Source of the DNA: Alteromonas sp. V450
Lineage (GTDB): Bacteria > Pseudomonadota > Gammaproteobacteria > Enterobacterales > Alteromonadaceae
NCBI RefSeq assembly: GCF_001885075.1
Contig: NZ_MODU01000004.1
Span: forward strand, 744,001-808,000
Direction: 5' to 3'
Length of the DNA stretch: 64,000 nt
Below are positions 8,842 through 17,785 of this stretch, in pieces; position 1 is the first letter of the stretch, and the number at the start of each line of letters is the position of its first letter. The notes under the pieces were generated by a model. It worked only from the letters and a program-made list of their open reading frames with translations, was not told the origin of the DNA and did no database searches. Both the position numbers and the translations under genes were made by a program.

Positions 8842-9669
8842 TTATTTTGCATCCGGTAATTGAGATACCAGTTCATCTAGCCCACTTACTACCGTGTCAG
8901 GCGCTATTGCTAACGGATAAAGTACCTTACCTGGACGTGCAATAAATGCGGCTTGCCAGCCAGCTTGCTTAGCACCAGCAATATCCCAGCCATGTGCCGC
9001 CACTAGCATAGCGTCTTCTGCTGCTATCCCCATTTTTTCAATAGCCCACTCGTAAGTACGTGTATCGGGCTTGTACAGATTGATGTCTTCTACACTGAGT
9101 CGCTCGTCGAAGTAAGATAAAAGTTCAGCATTCTTAAATTGGGTATAAACGCCTTGATTAGACGAGTTGGTTAGGCTTACGAGTTTATAGCCTTTGTCTT
9201 TAAGTGCCTGCAAGCCATCGCGCACGTCAGGGTGGGGCGGAAGGCTTCGCAATGGCGTAACGATTGCCGTTTTGGCTTGCTCTTTGGTCAATTCGATACC
9301 TTCAATTTCAGCGACCATAAGCAGTGAGGCAACGCCAATTTCTCCAAAGGTATGGAAGCGACCTGTTGTTGAATCGACCAGTGAATGATGCAGCATGGTA
9401 GAAAACCACAGCGGCAATAAATCATCTCGACCACCCAAGGCTTCGCCTACCGAGCTCCGCATGGCCGTAAGGTCAAGTAAAGTCTCATTAACATCGAAAA
9501 AGATAACTTTTGGTGCTCTTAATTCGCTCGTAGACATTGCCATGTTGTTAGCCGACTGATCTGCTTCAGTAGTGTCTGTCTGAGCGAAGACAGGTGAAGA
9601 CACTAGGCTGAGACCTACAGCTGTTGCGCAACATAGTTTTGAAAGTAATGAGAACGGTGAGCGAACCAT
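8842..9669 (-). CDS. Exported haloacid dehalogenase-like (type II) hydrolase
   Basis: 275-residue HAD-superfamily protein resembling type II (S)-2-haloacid dehalogenases. After a signal peptide (MVRSPFSLLSKLCC... ending near VFAQ, about residues 1-30) comes VIFFDVNETLLDL with the nucleophile Asp. LTNSSNQG supplies motif II, and KPDTRTYEWAIEKMG the Lys motif. VAAHGWDIAGAKQAGW is motif III. Start is taken at 9669 because AAGGAT lies at the right distance; the longer upstream frame would read through a palindromic operator-like site. It follows a two-component system on the same strand, 82 bases downstream. A dehalogenase exported to the periplasm is unusual, and the substrate is not known. Confidence 0.8.
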   Translation of the reverse strand: MVRSPFSLLSKLCCATAVGLSLVSSPVFAQTDTTEADQSANNMAMSTSELRAPKVIFFDVNETLLDLTAMRSSVGEALGGRDDLLPLWFSTMLHHSLVDSTTGRFHTFGEIGVASLLMVAEIEGIELTKEQAKTAIVTPLRSLPPHPDVRDGLQALKDKGYKLVSLTNSSNQGVYTQFKNAELLSYFDERLSVEDINLYKPDTRTYEWAIEKMGIAAEDAMLVAAHGWDIAGAKQAGWQAAFIARPGKVLYPLAIAPDTVVSGLDELVSQLPDAK

Positions 9670-9686
9670 AATTATCCTTAATAGAG

Positions 9687-9706
9687 TTTTGAACGAGTGT
9701 TCAAAA
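9687..9706. promoter_or_regulatory. Perfect 8-4-8 palindrome upstream of HAD gene, candidate operator
   Basis: TTTTGAAC-GAGT-GTTCAAAA is an exact inverted repeat centred 28 bases before the HAD start codon. Size and symmetry suit a dimeric TetR- or similar helix-turn-helix repressor. No such regulator gene is adjacent, so the binding protein is unknown. Confidence 0.5.
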
Positions 9707-9751
9707 TAGGCGGGGTAACCCATGAATGCAATAGCTAATGAGACGAAACGG

Positions 9752-10429
9752 CTATTTTCTGGTGGTCAACCGATAGCCGTTACCTCGCAGGGTTTCAATA
9801 AATATGGCATCACTGCTGTGAAGCTTTTGTCGCAGCCTACTGATATATACATCAACAACATTCGTTAGCGGGTCGCTATGGCTGCGCCATACTCGACTTA
9901 AAATCCGTTCCCGAGACAGCACTTTTTCAGCATTTTCGGCAAAATAATAGAGCATGTCGTATTCTAGTTTGGTGAGCGAAATCTCTTCCCCAGACAATGT
10001 TGCAATACGTGACTCATCATCGATGTTAAGTGGTCCGATAGTGAGGCCTAATTGGGTAACCGGTGTGCTTGTTACTCTTCGGCTTAAGGCCGTTATGCGT
10101 GCAAGCAGTTCGTCAAAGTCAAATGGCTTGCACAAATAGTCATCCGCGCCTTGTTTTAAACCATTCACACGTTCGCGTACTTCGTCCACCGCGGTTAGCA
10201 ACAAAACCATAGGGGCATGGGGAAGCGATTTGATTGCGGGCAGCAGCTCTACGCTATCTTCATCACCAAACATGCGATCTAGCACAATAATAGCAGGTCC
10301 TTCGTGGCGAATGCGCGTGACTAAGTTGTGTAATGCCGACTCTTCGATACATTCGAAACCTTCAGCGCTTAAGCCTCGTGACAAAAACCGTAGTAAGGGA
10401 GCTTCGTCATCAGCAATAAGAATTTTCAT
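9752..10429 (-). CDS. OmpR/PhoB-type response regulator
   Basis: 225 residues. The receiver domain (1-118) has acidic residues DD at 7-8, phosphoacceptor Asp51 in VLDRMFGDE, a conserved Thr in LLLTAVDE and Lys in CKPFDF. The C-terminal winged helix (about 130-223) contains LTKLEYDMLYYFAENAEKV and VVDVYISRLRQKL. It therefore acts as a phosphorylation-dependent DNA-binding regulator. It lies 48 bases downstream of its probable histidine kinase on the same strand. The regulon cannot be deduced, though the next gene downstream encodes the exported HAD protein. Confidence 0.93.
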   Translation of the reverse strand: MKILIADDEAPLLRFLSRGLSAEGFECIEESALHNLVTRIRHEGPAIIVLDRMFGDEDSVELLPAIKSLPHAPMVLLLTAVDEVRERVNGLKQGADDYLCKPFDFDELLARITALSRRVTSTPVTQLGLTIGPLNIDDESRIATLSGEEISLTKLEYDMLYYFAENAEKVLSRERILSRVWRSHSDPLTNVVDVYISRLRQKLHSSDAIFIETLRGNGYRLTTRK

Positions 10430-10477
10430 TGTTGTTATAATCCTAACCGTTCGATGTTATGAAATATTGGTAATGAT

Positions 10478-12043
10478 TTAACGGGGCCCTTGGTCATCTA
10501 AAACCGGCAGCGTCAACGTGAACTGCGAGCCTTTACCTAATGTGGAATGCGCACTTAATGTGCCGTGGTGGGCTTCTGCTATCGCTTTAGCAATAGACAG
10601 ACCTAGTCCCATTCCATTACCTTTGCGTTTTAACCTAACGAAGCGTTCAAAAACGTGCTGCAAATCACTTGAAGAAATGCCTTCACCGCTATCAATAACC
10701 GATACTTTGATATTCGGGCCCTCGCTTTCAACGCGCAGCACGATGGGCGTATCCGGATAAGAATATTTGTGCGCGTTTTCTATAAGAATAGTCAGTACCT
10801 GTGCGATCCTGTCTTTGTCAATGAGTACTTGGACTTCATTATTGGCATGCCATTTAAGGTCTAAATCTCTTGGCTTTGTGAGCTTTTGCCATAACGCCAT
10901 GTTTTGCGTAAGCAGGCTATGTAAGTCCGATTTAACCAAATCTACAGTAAATTCGTGCATCTCGGCACGTGCTAGCAGCAGCAAATCATCAACTAACTTA
11001 CTTAAGTTCACGGCTTGCTCAAGTATGGTTTCTAGCGTTTCTTTATAAATCTCGTTGCTAGCTGCAGCTTGTCTTAGAGTAACCTGCGCTTCGCCGCGAA
11101 TAATGGTTAACGGCGTGCGCAATTCGTGACTAACATCTGCCATAAACTGCCGTCGCTTTGCGTCTAGCTGAGTGAGTTTATTGTTGGCTTCTTTTAACGC
11201 CCGTGTTCGGCTTTCTACTTCAAACTCTAAGTGCTTGCGATGGGCATCAGCCTGATCTTCATGTTCCTGTAACCGCGCAATCATCGAGTTTAGGGCTTTT
11301 ACCAAGTCGGTGAATTCGCTATCTAAAGTTTCAGGCAATCGATAGTGATAGTTACCTGATGCTATGGCATCGGTACCTGTGCGAATGACTGTAAGTGGCT
11401 GATACAATGCATTAAAAAGCCAATAGCAACCCAGCAGAATGAAAGGACAGGTGATAAGGCCTAAACTTATAGTAAACCATACAATACTGGTGTTAAGGGT
11501 TTCGATACTGGCATTAATGCGCGACACAACGCCGCTCTGGCGGTTTACAGCAGAGTTGATGGCTTCCCTGAACTGATTGTCGATAGTCACTTCTAACAAT
11601 GTTTGAAGGCGCTGCTGTTGATTTAGCGGAGTACGGTCGTTGCTAAGGGCAATTGCTCTAAACTCTTTCACAATGCTTTGTATAAGCGCCTCTAGTTCGT
11701 CAGTATCTTCTACACTTCCTAATGTTGCCTCAAGCCCTAGTGCTTCGCGTTGGTCAAGTTCTAGCGACTTTATTCGGTTCAGCGAATTTTCGATTTGTTG
11801 TTGCTTATTGCGCACTTTCGCCTGGTTCGCATTCTTTCCAAAAATAAGCTCGTCAGTGAGCTGCTTAAAAAGCCGATAGGAAATGCTTGATAATTGTTGG
11901 TGCTCTGACAATAGCGACTGAGCGAGCTGAGCTTGGGCTAAGTTTGTGCGTGTTAAGTGGGCTGAAACGGCGGCGCTGGCCAATGCAATTAACAAGATAA
12001 ATGTGGACAGAAACCCAAATAGGTAAAGTTTACGTTTGTACAT
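10478..12043 (-). CDS. Membrane sensor histidine kinase
   Basis: 521 residues. An N-terminal membrane helix (about 7-28), a periplasmic sensor segment rich in helices (about 30-180) and a second membrane helix near 185-210 are followed by HAMP. A short coiled linker precedes the HisKA dimerisation domain with FMADVSHELRTPL, whose His is phosphorylated. The ATPase domain has the N box ILIENAHKYSYPD, G1 VIDSGEGIS and G2 GMGLGLSIAKAI. It heads the operon with the response regulator. The periplasmic part matches no sensor I can name, so the stimulus is unknown. No strong ribosome-binding site is visible. Confidence 0.92.
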   Translation of the reverse strand: MYKRKLYLFGFLSTFILLIALASAAVSAHLTRTNLAQAQLAQSLLSEHQQLSSISYRLFKQLTDELIFGKNANQAKVRNKQQQIENSLNRIKSLELDQREALGLEATLGSVEDTDELEALIQSIVKEFRAIALSNDRTPLNQQQRLQTLLEVTIDNQFREAINSAVNRQSGVVSRINASIETLNTSIVWFTISLGLITCPFILLGCYWLFNALYQPLTVIRTGTDAIASGNYHYRLPETLDSEFTDLVKALNSMIARLQEHEDQADAHRKHLEFEVESRTRALKEANNKLTQLDAKRRQFMADVSHELRTPLTIIRGEAQVTLRQAAASNEIYKETLETILEQAVNLSKLVDDLLLLARAEMHEFTVDLVKSDLHSLLTQNMALWQKLTKPRDLDLKWHANNEVQVLIDKDRIAQVLTILIENAHKYSYPDTPIVLRVESEGPNIKVSVIDSGEGISSSDLQHVFERFVRLKRKGNGMGLGLSIAKAIAEAHHGTLSAHSTLGKGSQFTLTLPVLDDQGPR

Positions 12044-12278
12044 TGGCAGCAGCGTTATGATTATTTGTCACTATATACGCTAAATGTAAATTAATGGTGC
12101 AGTTTCATGGCAATAAAATAGCAAGTCTCATCATATGGGCTACAAGCGACATGCCGGTTGAATCGGCGTAAGAATTGAACTTAAAACGGGCGCGGTAGAG
12201 AAGATAAAAGGGCGCGTTTATGAAAGTAAGAATATAGGGTTTGTTGACCTTTGGTTTACGACAAAAAGTCATCAGGCC

Positions 12279-13451
12279 CTAGTCATGATCAATATGAACA
12301 CGTAAACGTTTAAGCCGTGCGTCTAGCACGGATAAAGCGATATCTGTTTGATACTGAAGTTCTTCATCTATTTTCCAGTGTGCGGGGCTCCAACCTGCTA
12401 AGAACCGATAAAAGTCAGCGCAGGCGAAGGGGTACAAATACTTCCATTCAGCAATGATTAGCGCAATATCATCACGCTTGAAATAAGCTGAATTATCATT
12501 GTTAGACAGTCGAGCGTGTAGCGCATCTTCGAGGGCTTGAAAGTAGGTGTTAAGCAAAGCATCACGATGCTTTATGTGGGTTTGGGTTGAAAGGGCGCTG
12601 CCCAAAAAATACGCCACGTCCTTTATGCCTGCGCCATAACCTACATACTGAAAGTCGACGGCTGCACAGTCAGAAAAATCGTCGGTAAAACAAAAGTTAG
12701 CCACTTTAGCATCGCCGTGCACTAAAGTGTGATAATGAGCGTTGCTTAACGTGTTAGCTATAGCGACAGCATGTTGTTTTAGTGCTCCATCCGACATGGC
12801 GTGGAACTCGTCATTACGTGTTGCCAAGTGCCAATAAGTGCCCTCAGACCATAACTGTATATTTCGGCTATCAAATTCATCTCTTACATTTAGAAAACGT
12901 GCGTGAAAGTTGGCTAGCCATTTTAGAACGATTTTGCATTGGGCAGCGGTAAGCGAAGATGCGGTGCGAGAGTAACCACTGTGCGCTAAGTCTTCCATAA
13001 CAAGAAGGGAGGCTTCACCTTGTTGACTATGCCCTAGGTATCTCGCTGTGCGACAGGAGGCGTCAGTTTGCTTTTGGAGGTTGCTGTAAAAACAACTCTC
13101 TACTTTAAAAGATTGACACTTGCGGTCGTGGCTAGCCTCACCATTCCAACCTTTAGGGTGCGAAAGTTCGCTTGGCGGGGTAGCACATTTTACAACTACC
13201 TTAAGTGCTACTTTGTCGTCACCTTTTTGCACGCTAATTGGTTTTTTTGGAGCTTGGTTATGAAGGCTTCTCTGGAAAGGGCTATTTCTGTCGTAGCCCT
13301 TTGAAAAAGTATCATTTGAATAGTTTAAAATGGCACGAAAGCAAGCACCGTAGCCACTCCAAAGAGGCTGGATTAGTTGGGTATCTGATACCTGCGCGTT
13401 ACACACTTGGCTTAACCAATCGATATATTGCTGGTTTACCGTGTCTGACAT
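12279..13451 (-). CDS. Ecdysteroid-kinase-like (CHK/DUF1679) phosphotransferase
   Basis: 390-residue protein with an aminoglycoside-phosphotransferase-type kinase fold. LLVMEDLAHSGYS is the hinge region. LVHGDAKVANFCF is the catalytic loop with Asp and Asn, and AAVDFQYVGYGAGIKDVAYFL holds the metal-binding Asp of the DFQ variant typical of CHK/EcKinase-like proteins. A phosphate acceptor of small-molecule type is likely, but the substrate is unknown. It sits alone behind the rne terminator, leaving only about 45 bases for its own promoter, so some expression by read-through from rne is possible. Confidence 0.75.
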   Translation of the reverse strand: MSDTVNQQYIDWLSQVCNAQVSDTQLIQPLWSGYGACFRAILNYSNDTFSKGYDRNSPFQRSLHNQAPKKPISVQKGDDKVALKVVVKCATPPSELSHPKGWNGEASHDRKCQSFKVESCFYSNLQKQTDASCRTARYLGHSQQGEASLLVMEDLAHSGYSRTASSLTAAQCKIVLKWLANFHARFLNVRDEFDSRNIQLWSEGTYWHLATRNDEFHAMSDGALKQHAVAIANTLSNAHYHTLVHGDAKVANFCFTDDFSDCAAVDFQYVGYGAGIKDVAYFLGSALSTQTHIKHRDALLNTYFQALEDALHARLSNNDNSAYFKRDDIALIIAEWKYLYPFACADFYRFLAGWSPAHWKIDEELQYQTDIALSVLDARLKRLRVHIDHD

Positions 13452-13495
13452 TCTATTCTCAACTTGGATTCATATTTAAAAGCACGTTAACAAAC

Positions 13496-13522
13496 AAAAA
13501 AGCCGCTCGGAAGCGGCTTTTG
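13496..13522 (-). terminator. Terminator of rne
   Basis: Stem AGCCGCT/AGCGGCT with a 4-base loop, flanked by A and T runs on both sides, so it can stop transcription in either direction. On the minus strand it lies just past the rne stop and ends in a T-rich stretch. Confidence 0.85.
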
Positions 13523-13546
13523 CGTCAAGTTACTCGTTGCTGAAAA

Positions 13547-16500
13547 CTATTCAGCCACGGCTGCCACGTCAACAACCTCATCTACTGATTGAGGAAGCGT
13601 AGTTGCTGCTGAAGCCCGAGAAGTAACGTGCGACATAGCCGCAGTTTTACCCGATACTGCGAGTACAGGTCGTGTTTCGTCGGCTTTAGCGGTAAGCGCA
13701 ACATCAACGATTACGTCGTTTACTGATGCTGGTAATGCCATAGGATGCGATGCACCACGCTTACCTTTGCCACTTGCTGCTAGGCTGGTAGAAGGCGCTG
13801 CTTTTTCGTTTACCACTGGCGCTTCTGCTTCTTGTGCTGGTGCTTCAGGTTCGGCATCAACAGGTGCAACCGCCAAGTTTATTTCAACTTGCTCTGGCGA
13901 TATTTCTGCTTCATCTTTAGCTTCTGGTGCCGAGGCTTCTTGCGCAGTATCAGCTTGCGTTGCTTTGCCTTCAACTGCAGGTTCGGCTTGTGCTGCTGAT
14001 GCCTTTTCTTCGGCGCTGCTTTCTTGCACAGAAGTTTCTGTCGCTTTAGCCGATTCGGTTTCAGTCGTCGCAGTGTCGCCTGCTGACGTTACCTTTTCAG
14101 TTGAATCAACAGATTCTGCTGAAGTTGCTTCTTCCGCTGAAGATTTATCGTCCGCTGAAGATTTATCGTCCGCTGAAGCTTTATCGTCCGCTGAAGGCTC
14201 TTTGCCAGCTGAAGGCTCTGCATCAAACTGAAGCTCGTCTTGAACAGCTTCAACATCAAGCTTAGCTTTTTCTTGCTTATCTTGTTTAGAAACAGGTTGC
14301 TCGTCGGCTGGTGCTAGTTGTCCAGGCTCTTGCGCTTGTGTTTCTTCAACAACCGGTGCCTCTATTTTGGCTGCCGCTTCAACTTCAGTTTCCGCCTGCT
14401 GTGGTGACAGCTCACCAGGTTGTTTAGCTTGCGTTTCTGTATCGTCAACTTGCTGCGACTCTTTCTTACGACGTTGACCTGCTGCGCGAACATGGCGTGG
14501 AGAGCGGCGTGAACGGCCACGACCTTCACGTTTCTGACCTTGCTCTTCACTATTAGCGTCGGTATTTGCATCAGTATTTTCAACGGCATCACTAGTTACC
14601 GCAGATGAGTCATCTCCACCCTTAACAGCATCCGATACTGGCTTCGCTTCAACAGGTTTTTCAGCTGACTTTTTCTCTGCTTTCACTGTTGGTTTTTGCG
14701 CATCTTGCTTCGGCTCTGCCGTGTTTTCAACCGGAGTCTCTGCCTTCGGCGCTTTCTGCTTAGTGTCAGCCTTAGCTTTCTGCTGCACTGGCGTTTCTTT
14801 GGCTACTGGTGCGGCCTGCGCTTCGTTTTGTTCAGCTGTATTTACCGCGTTGTCATCTTTCTTCACACGAACGCTGCGGCGCTTGTCACGACGTTTTCTG
14901 CGCTCAGCAACTTCACGCTTCTTCTGAGCTTGGTTTTCTTGCTGCTCGCCATCTTGCTTCTCGTGCTTAGGCTTTTGTTGCTCATCGCGTGGTTGCTGTG
15001 CCTTACGAGACTTACGACCTTTGTTATTGCGCTTATCATCTTGATCTTGACGCTGATCTCGCTGCTGATCGCCGCGCGGTTTGCGATTATCATTCTGCTC
15101 ACCATCGCGATTTTGGTCTTTACCTTGGTCTCTGTTTTGAGACTGGTTGCCACGACGATTATTCTTGTTGCGCGGCTTGCGGCGACGATCGTCGTTATTG
15201 CGGCTGCGGTTGTTTCTATTTTTGTTACCAGACTGTGGCTTTTTGTCTTTGTTGGTTTCTTCTTCGCTTTCGCTACCAAATAAATCACTAATCCACTTAC
15301 CAAATCGGGCAAATAGCGAAGGTACATCGTCTGCTTTCTTCGCTGGCTCTTCTTTTGGCGCTACAACAGGCGCAGCCGTTGGTGCAACAAGGCCTTTAAG
15401 TGCTGGCTCTTCACGTTTAACCGGTGCAGAAGTCGTCGCCTCCGTCTCAGCTTCTACCGCAGGCATCAACTCTACGTCGTAACTTGCTTCTGAAACCACA
15501 TCATCTGGGCGTCTACGCAATACTTGGTAATGAGGTGTATCTAGATTTGCGTTAGGAATAAGTAACAAGTCAACGCCGTGGCGTTTTTCTAGAAGCTGAA
15601 TAGACTTACGCTTCTCGTTAAGTAAGTACGTCGCTACCGGAACAGGTAATTGGGCCTCAATTTGCCCTGTATTCTCTTTAATGCTCTCTTCTTCCAGAAT
15701 ACGAAGAATAGACAGCGCCAATGACTCAGTGCCGCGAATAGTTCCGTGACCAGAACAGCGAGGGCACACATGGTGTGCAGATTCACCCAGTGAAGGGCGT
15801 AAACGCTGACGGGACATTTCAAGAAGACCAAAGCGAGAAATACGACCTAGTTGAACTCGTGCTCTGTCGCTTCTTACCGCGTCTTTCATGCGGTTTTCAA
15901 CTTCACGTTGGTGACGTACTGGCGTCATATCAATGAAGTCGATTACAACCAATCCGCCTAGGTCGCGAAGACGCAGTTGACGGGCAATCTCGTCTGCCGC
16001 TTCTAGGTTTGTGTTAAGCGCTGTTTCTTCAATATCACCACCCTTAGTTGCGCGGGCAGAGTTGATATCAATAGAGGTTAGTGCTTCTGTTGGGTCGATA
16101 ACAATTGAACCGCCAGACGGTAAACGCACTTCGCGTTGGAACGCAGACTCAATTTGGCTTTCGATTTGGTAGTGGCTGAATAATGGTACTTCACCACGAT
16201 AAAGTTTTACGCGGTTGGCAAAGTCAGGGCGCACCAGTTGGATGTGCTGTAACGCTTGTTCGTAGATACTGGTTTTATCGATAAGTATCTCACCAATATC
16301 GCGACGTAGGTAGTCGCGGATAGCGCGAACGATAACGTTACTTTCCTGGTGAATTAAGAAAGGAGCTTCTCGCTCTTCTGCTACCTCTGAAATCGCTTCC
16401 CAGTGTTTAAGCAAGACTTTTAAATCCCACTCTAACTCTTCGTAAGATTTACCTACACCAGCGGTGCGGACAATAAGGCCCATACCGTCAGGAAGATCTA

Positions 16501-16972
16501 ACTTGCTTAGTGATTCTTTAAGCTCTGTACGTTCGTCACCTTCAATACGGCGAGAGATACCACCAGCGCGAGGGTTATTTGGCATAAGTACCAGATAGCT
16601 ACCCGCAAGCGATAGGAAAGTGGTTAACGCAGCGCCTTTTTGGCCACGTTCTTCTTTGTCAATTTGAACAATAACTTCCTGGCCTTCTTTGATCACATCT
16701 TTGATGTTTGGGCGGCCTTCAAATTTGTAACCTTTAGGGAAGTAAGTGCGGGCAATTTCTTTAAGGGGTAGGAAACCGTGACGCTCTGCGCCGTAGTCAA
16801 CGAAAGCAGCTTCTAAGCTTGGTTCAACGCGGGTAATTTTACCTTTGTAGATGTTCGCTTTTTTCTGTTCGTGCCCTGGGCTTTCAATATCTAAATCGTA
16901 CAACCGTTGCCCATCAACAAGGGCAACGCGCAACTCTTCTTGCTGAGTTGCATTAATTAACATTCTTTTCAT
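13547..16972 (-). CDS. rne: Ribonuclease E
   Basis: 1141-residue endoribonuclease that initiates mRNA decay and processes rRNA and tRNA at the inner membrane. The N-terminal catalytic half (1-530) starts [17 protein letters not shown], includes the S1 RNA-binding domain (about 35-120), the DNase-I-like metal site around [10 protein letters not shown] (near residue 345) and the zinc-link CPRCSGHG. The C-terminal half is low complexity: a basic arginine/asparagine/glutamine-rich block (about 560-700) for RNA binding, then an acidic Ala/Glu/Ser-rich region with a tandem hexapeptide repeat. Conserved short motifs near the end ([14 protein letters not shown]) may dock degradosome partners. It diverges from rluC, as in other gammaproteobacteria. 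Confidence 0.96.
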   Translation of the reverse strand: MKRMLINATQQEELRVALVDGQRLYDLDIESPGHEQKKANIYKGKITRVEPSLEAAFVDYGAERHGFLPLKEIARTYFPKGYKFEGRPNIKDVIKEGQEVIVQIDKEERGQKGAALTTFLSLAGSYLVLMPNNPRAGGISRRIEGDERTELKESLSKLDLPDGMGLIVRTAGVGKSYEELEWDLKVLLKHWEAISEVAEEREAPFLIHQESNVIVRAIRDYLRRDIGEILIDKTSIYEQALQHIQLVRPDFANRVKLYRGEVPLFSHYQIESQIESAFQREVRLPSGGSIVIDPTEALTSIDINSARATKGGDIEETALNTNLEAADEIARQLRLRDLGGLVVIDFIDMTPVRHQREVENRMKDAVRSDRARVQLGRISRFGLLEMSRQRLRPSLGESAHHVCPRCSGHGTIRGTESLALSILRILEEESIKENTGQIEAQLPVPVATYLLNEKRKSIQLLEKRHGVDLLLIPNANLDTPHYQVLRRRPDDVVSEASYDVELMPAVEAETEATTSAPVKREEPALKGLVAPTAAPVVAPKEEPAKKADDVPSLFARFGKWISDLFGSESEEETNKDKKPQSGNKNRNNRSRNNDDRRRKPRNKNNRRGNQSQNRDQGKDQNRDGEQNDNRKPRGDQQRDQRQDQDDKRNNKGRKSRKAQQPRDEQQKPKHEKQDGEQQENQAQKKREVAERRKRRDKRRSVRVKKDDNAVNTAEQNEAQAAPVAKETPVQQKAKADTKQKAPKAETPVENTAEPKQDAQKPTVKAEKKSAEKPVEAKPVSDAVKGGDDSSAVTSDAVENTDANTDANSEEQGQKREGRGRSRRSPRHVRAAGQRRKKESQQVDDTETQAKQPGELSPQQAETEVEAAAKIEAPVVEETQAQEPGQLAPADEQPVSKQDKQEKAKLDVEAVQDELQFDAEPSAGKEPSADDKASADDKSSADDKSSAEEATSAESVDSTEKVTSAGDTATTETESAKATETSVQESSAEEKASAAQAEPAVEGKATQADTAQEASAPEAKDEAEISPEQVEINLAVAPVDAEPEAPAQEAEAPVVNEKAAPSTSLAASGKGKRGASHPMALPASVNDVIVDVALTAKADETRPVLAVSGKTAAMSHVTSRASAATTLPQSVDEVVDVAAVAE
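14133..14222 (-). repeat. Five 18-bp tandem repeats inside rne
   Basis: Five copies of an 18-bp unit (14133, 14151, 14169, 14187 and 14205). The first two are identical, the third differs at one base and the last two have diverged. They encode a six-residue repeat of the SADDKS type in the acidic scaffold region of RNase E. Being in frame, copy number can vary without breaking the gene. Confidence 0.85.
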
Positions 16973-17751
16973 TGTATCTAACTCTGTTTTTAGTACAGCC
17001 GTTAAGACACAAAATTAAAGTGACATGTGCAAACCCTCACCGCGCAACCTCACGGCTGGACGGGGACTTTGTTGTATCGTCGCATTATCCCTGGTGGTTG
17101 GCCATGTTAGCGCCGTTTTTAGCGCTCAAATTCAATTGAATTCGCTTATGTCTTATTTTTAGACAAATTCTCAAGCAAATTACTATGGCCACACTGCTTT
17201 AAGGATGTCGGGAGCGACTAGCCCTTATTACTGTATTCTTTTTTACAAGCAATGTTATTTGCTTGCGTGTCATTTAATTCTGTTAGTTAACGGCAAACTT
17301 ATTTTATGTTCGCAAGCAATGGCGGTTGCTTTATCACGGCAGTGTAGTCGTTGCCTCTCTAGCTTGGTTGGTCTGAAAATTAATTTTCATTGCGGATGCT
17401 ACCAACGCGAACGCCATACTTTTTCGTTTTACAAGTTTGAGCAGCATTATCATTCATTGCAGATTGCCATCTCTTTCTTGATTGTTGTTTTTATAACGCT
17501 TGGTTTCACGTTTTTGAAAAGGGCTTTATTTTACCGCTTATCTTCAAAAACTAATTTGTGAATTACACCGTCCAAAAAACGTCATTAATTATCGCACCAA
17601 AACTGCAATTTTAGCAAGGAAAGCAAGTGAATAAATTGTGTATATCTTTACATGCAGGCAGACAATAGAGTTTGGATACATTAAGAAAAACTGCCTTTGC
17701 CCAAAATTGCAGCGATAAGCGCTTTTTTCAAATATTTATCACTTTCAATTA
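16973..17751 (-). promoter_or_regulatory. Long rne leader, possible rne5-like autoregulatory element
   Basis: About 780 bases lie between rne and the rluC upstream hairpin with no credible gene. In E. coli the rne mRNA has a long structured 5' untranslated region (rne5) through which RNase E controls its own level. Here, on the minus strand at about 17047-17057, occurs CCGTGAGGTTG, a string I recall also in the E. coli rne leader, within a GC-rich segment (17030-17105) unlike its AT-rich surroundings. The similarity is from memory and short. Promoters for both divergent genes must also lie in this region, but I cannot place them. Confidence 0.4.
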
Positions 17752-17785
17752 GCCCAGAGAAATACCAATGAGGTATACTCTGGGC
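17752..17785 (+). promoter_or_regulatory. Hairpin ending at the rluC start codon
   Basis: GCCCAGAG (17752-17759) pairs with CTCTGGGC (17778-17785), and inside it ATACC (17762-17766) pairs with GGTAT (17772-17776), leaving an AATGA loop. The 3' arm ends on the base before the rluC ATG. It would hide the only Shine-Dalgarno-like string, GAGGT at 17770-17774. The segment also contains a -10-like TATACT (17774-17779). It may control translation or bind a repressor. Confidence 0.5.

Noticed and set aside
8842-9723. Longer reading of the HAD gene starting at 9723
   Set aside because: It would encode residues ahead of a complete signal peptide and read through the palindromic operator-like site; AAGGAT supports 9669.
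13238-13543. 101-residue plus-strand frame near the start of the kinase gene
   Set aside because: Antisense to the CHK kinase N-terminus and to the rne terminator, with no recognisable features.
14696-15327. Long open frames on both strands inside rne
   Set aside because: They are shadows of the low-complexity basic region of RNase E, whose repetitive codons keep other frames open.
17205-17561. 118-residue plus-strand open frame in the rne-rluC gap
   Set aside because: Composition is erratic (many Cys, Leu, Phe), there is no ribosome site, and it lies antisense to the expected rne leader.
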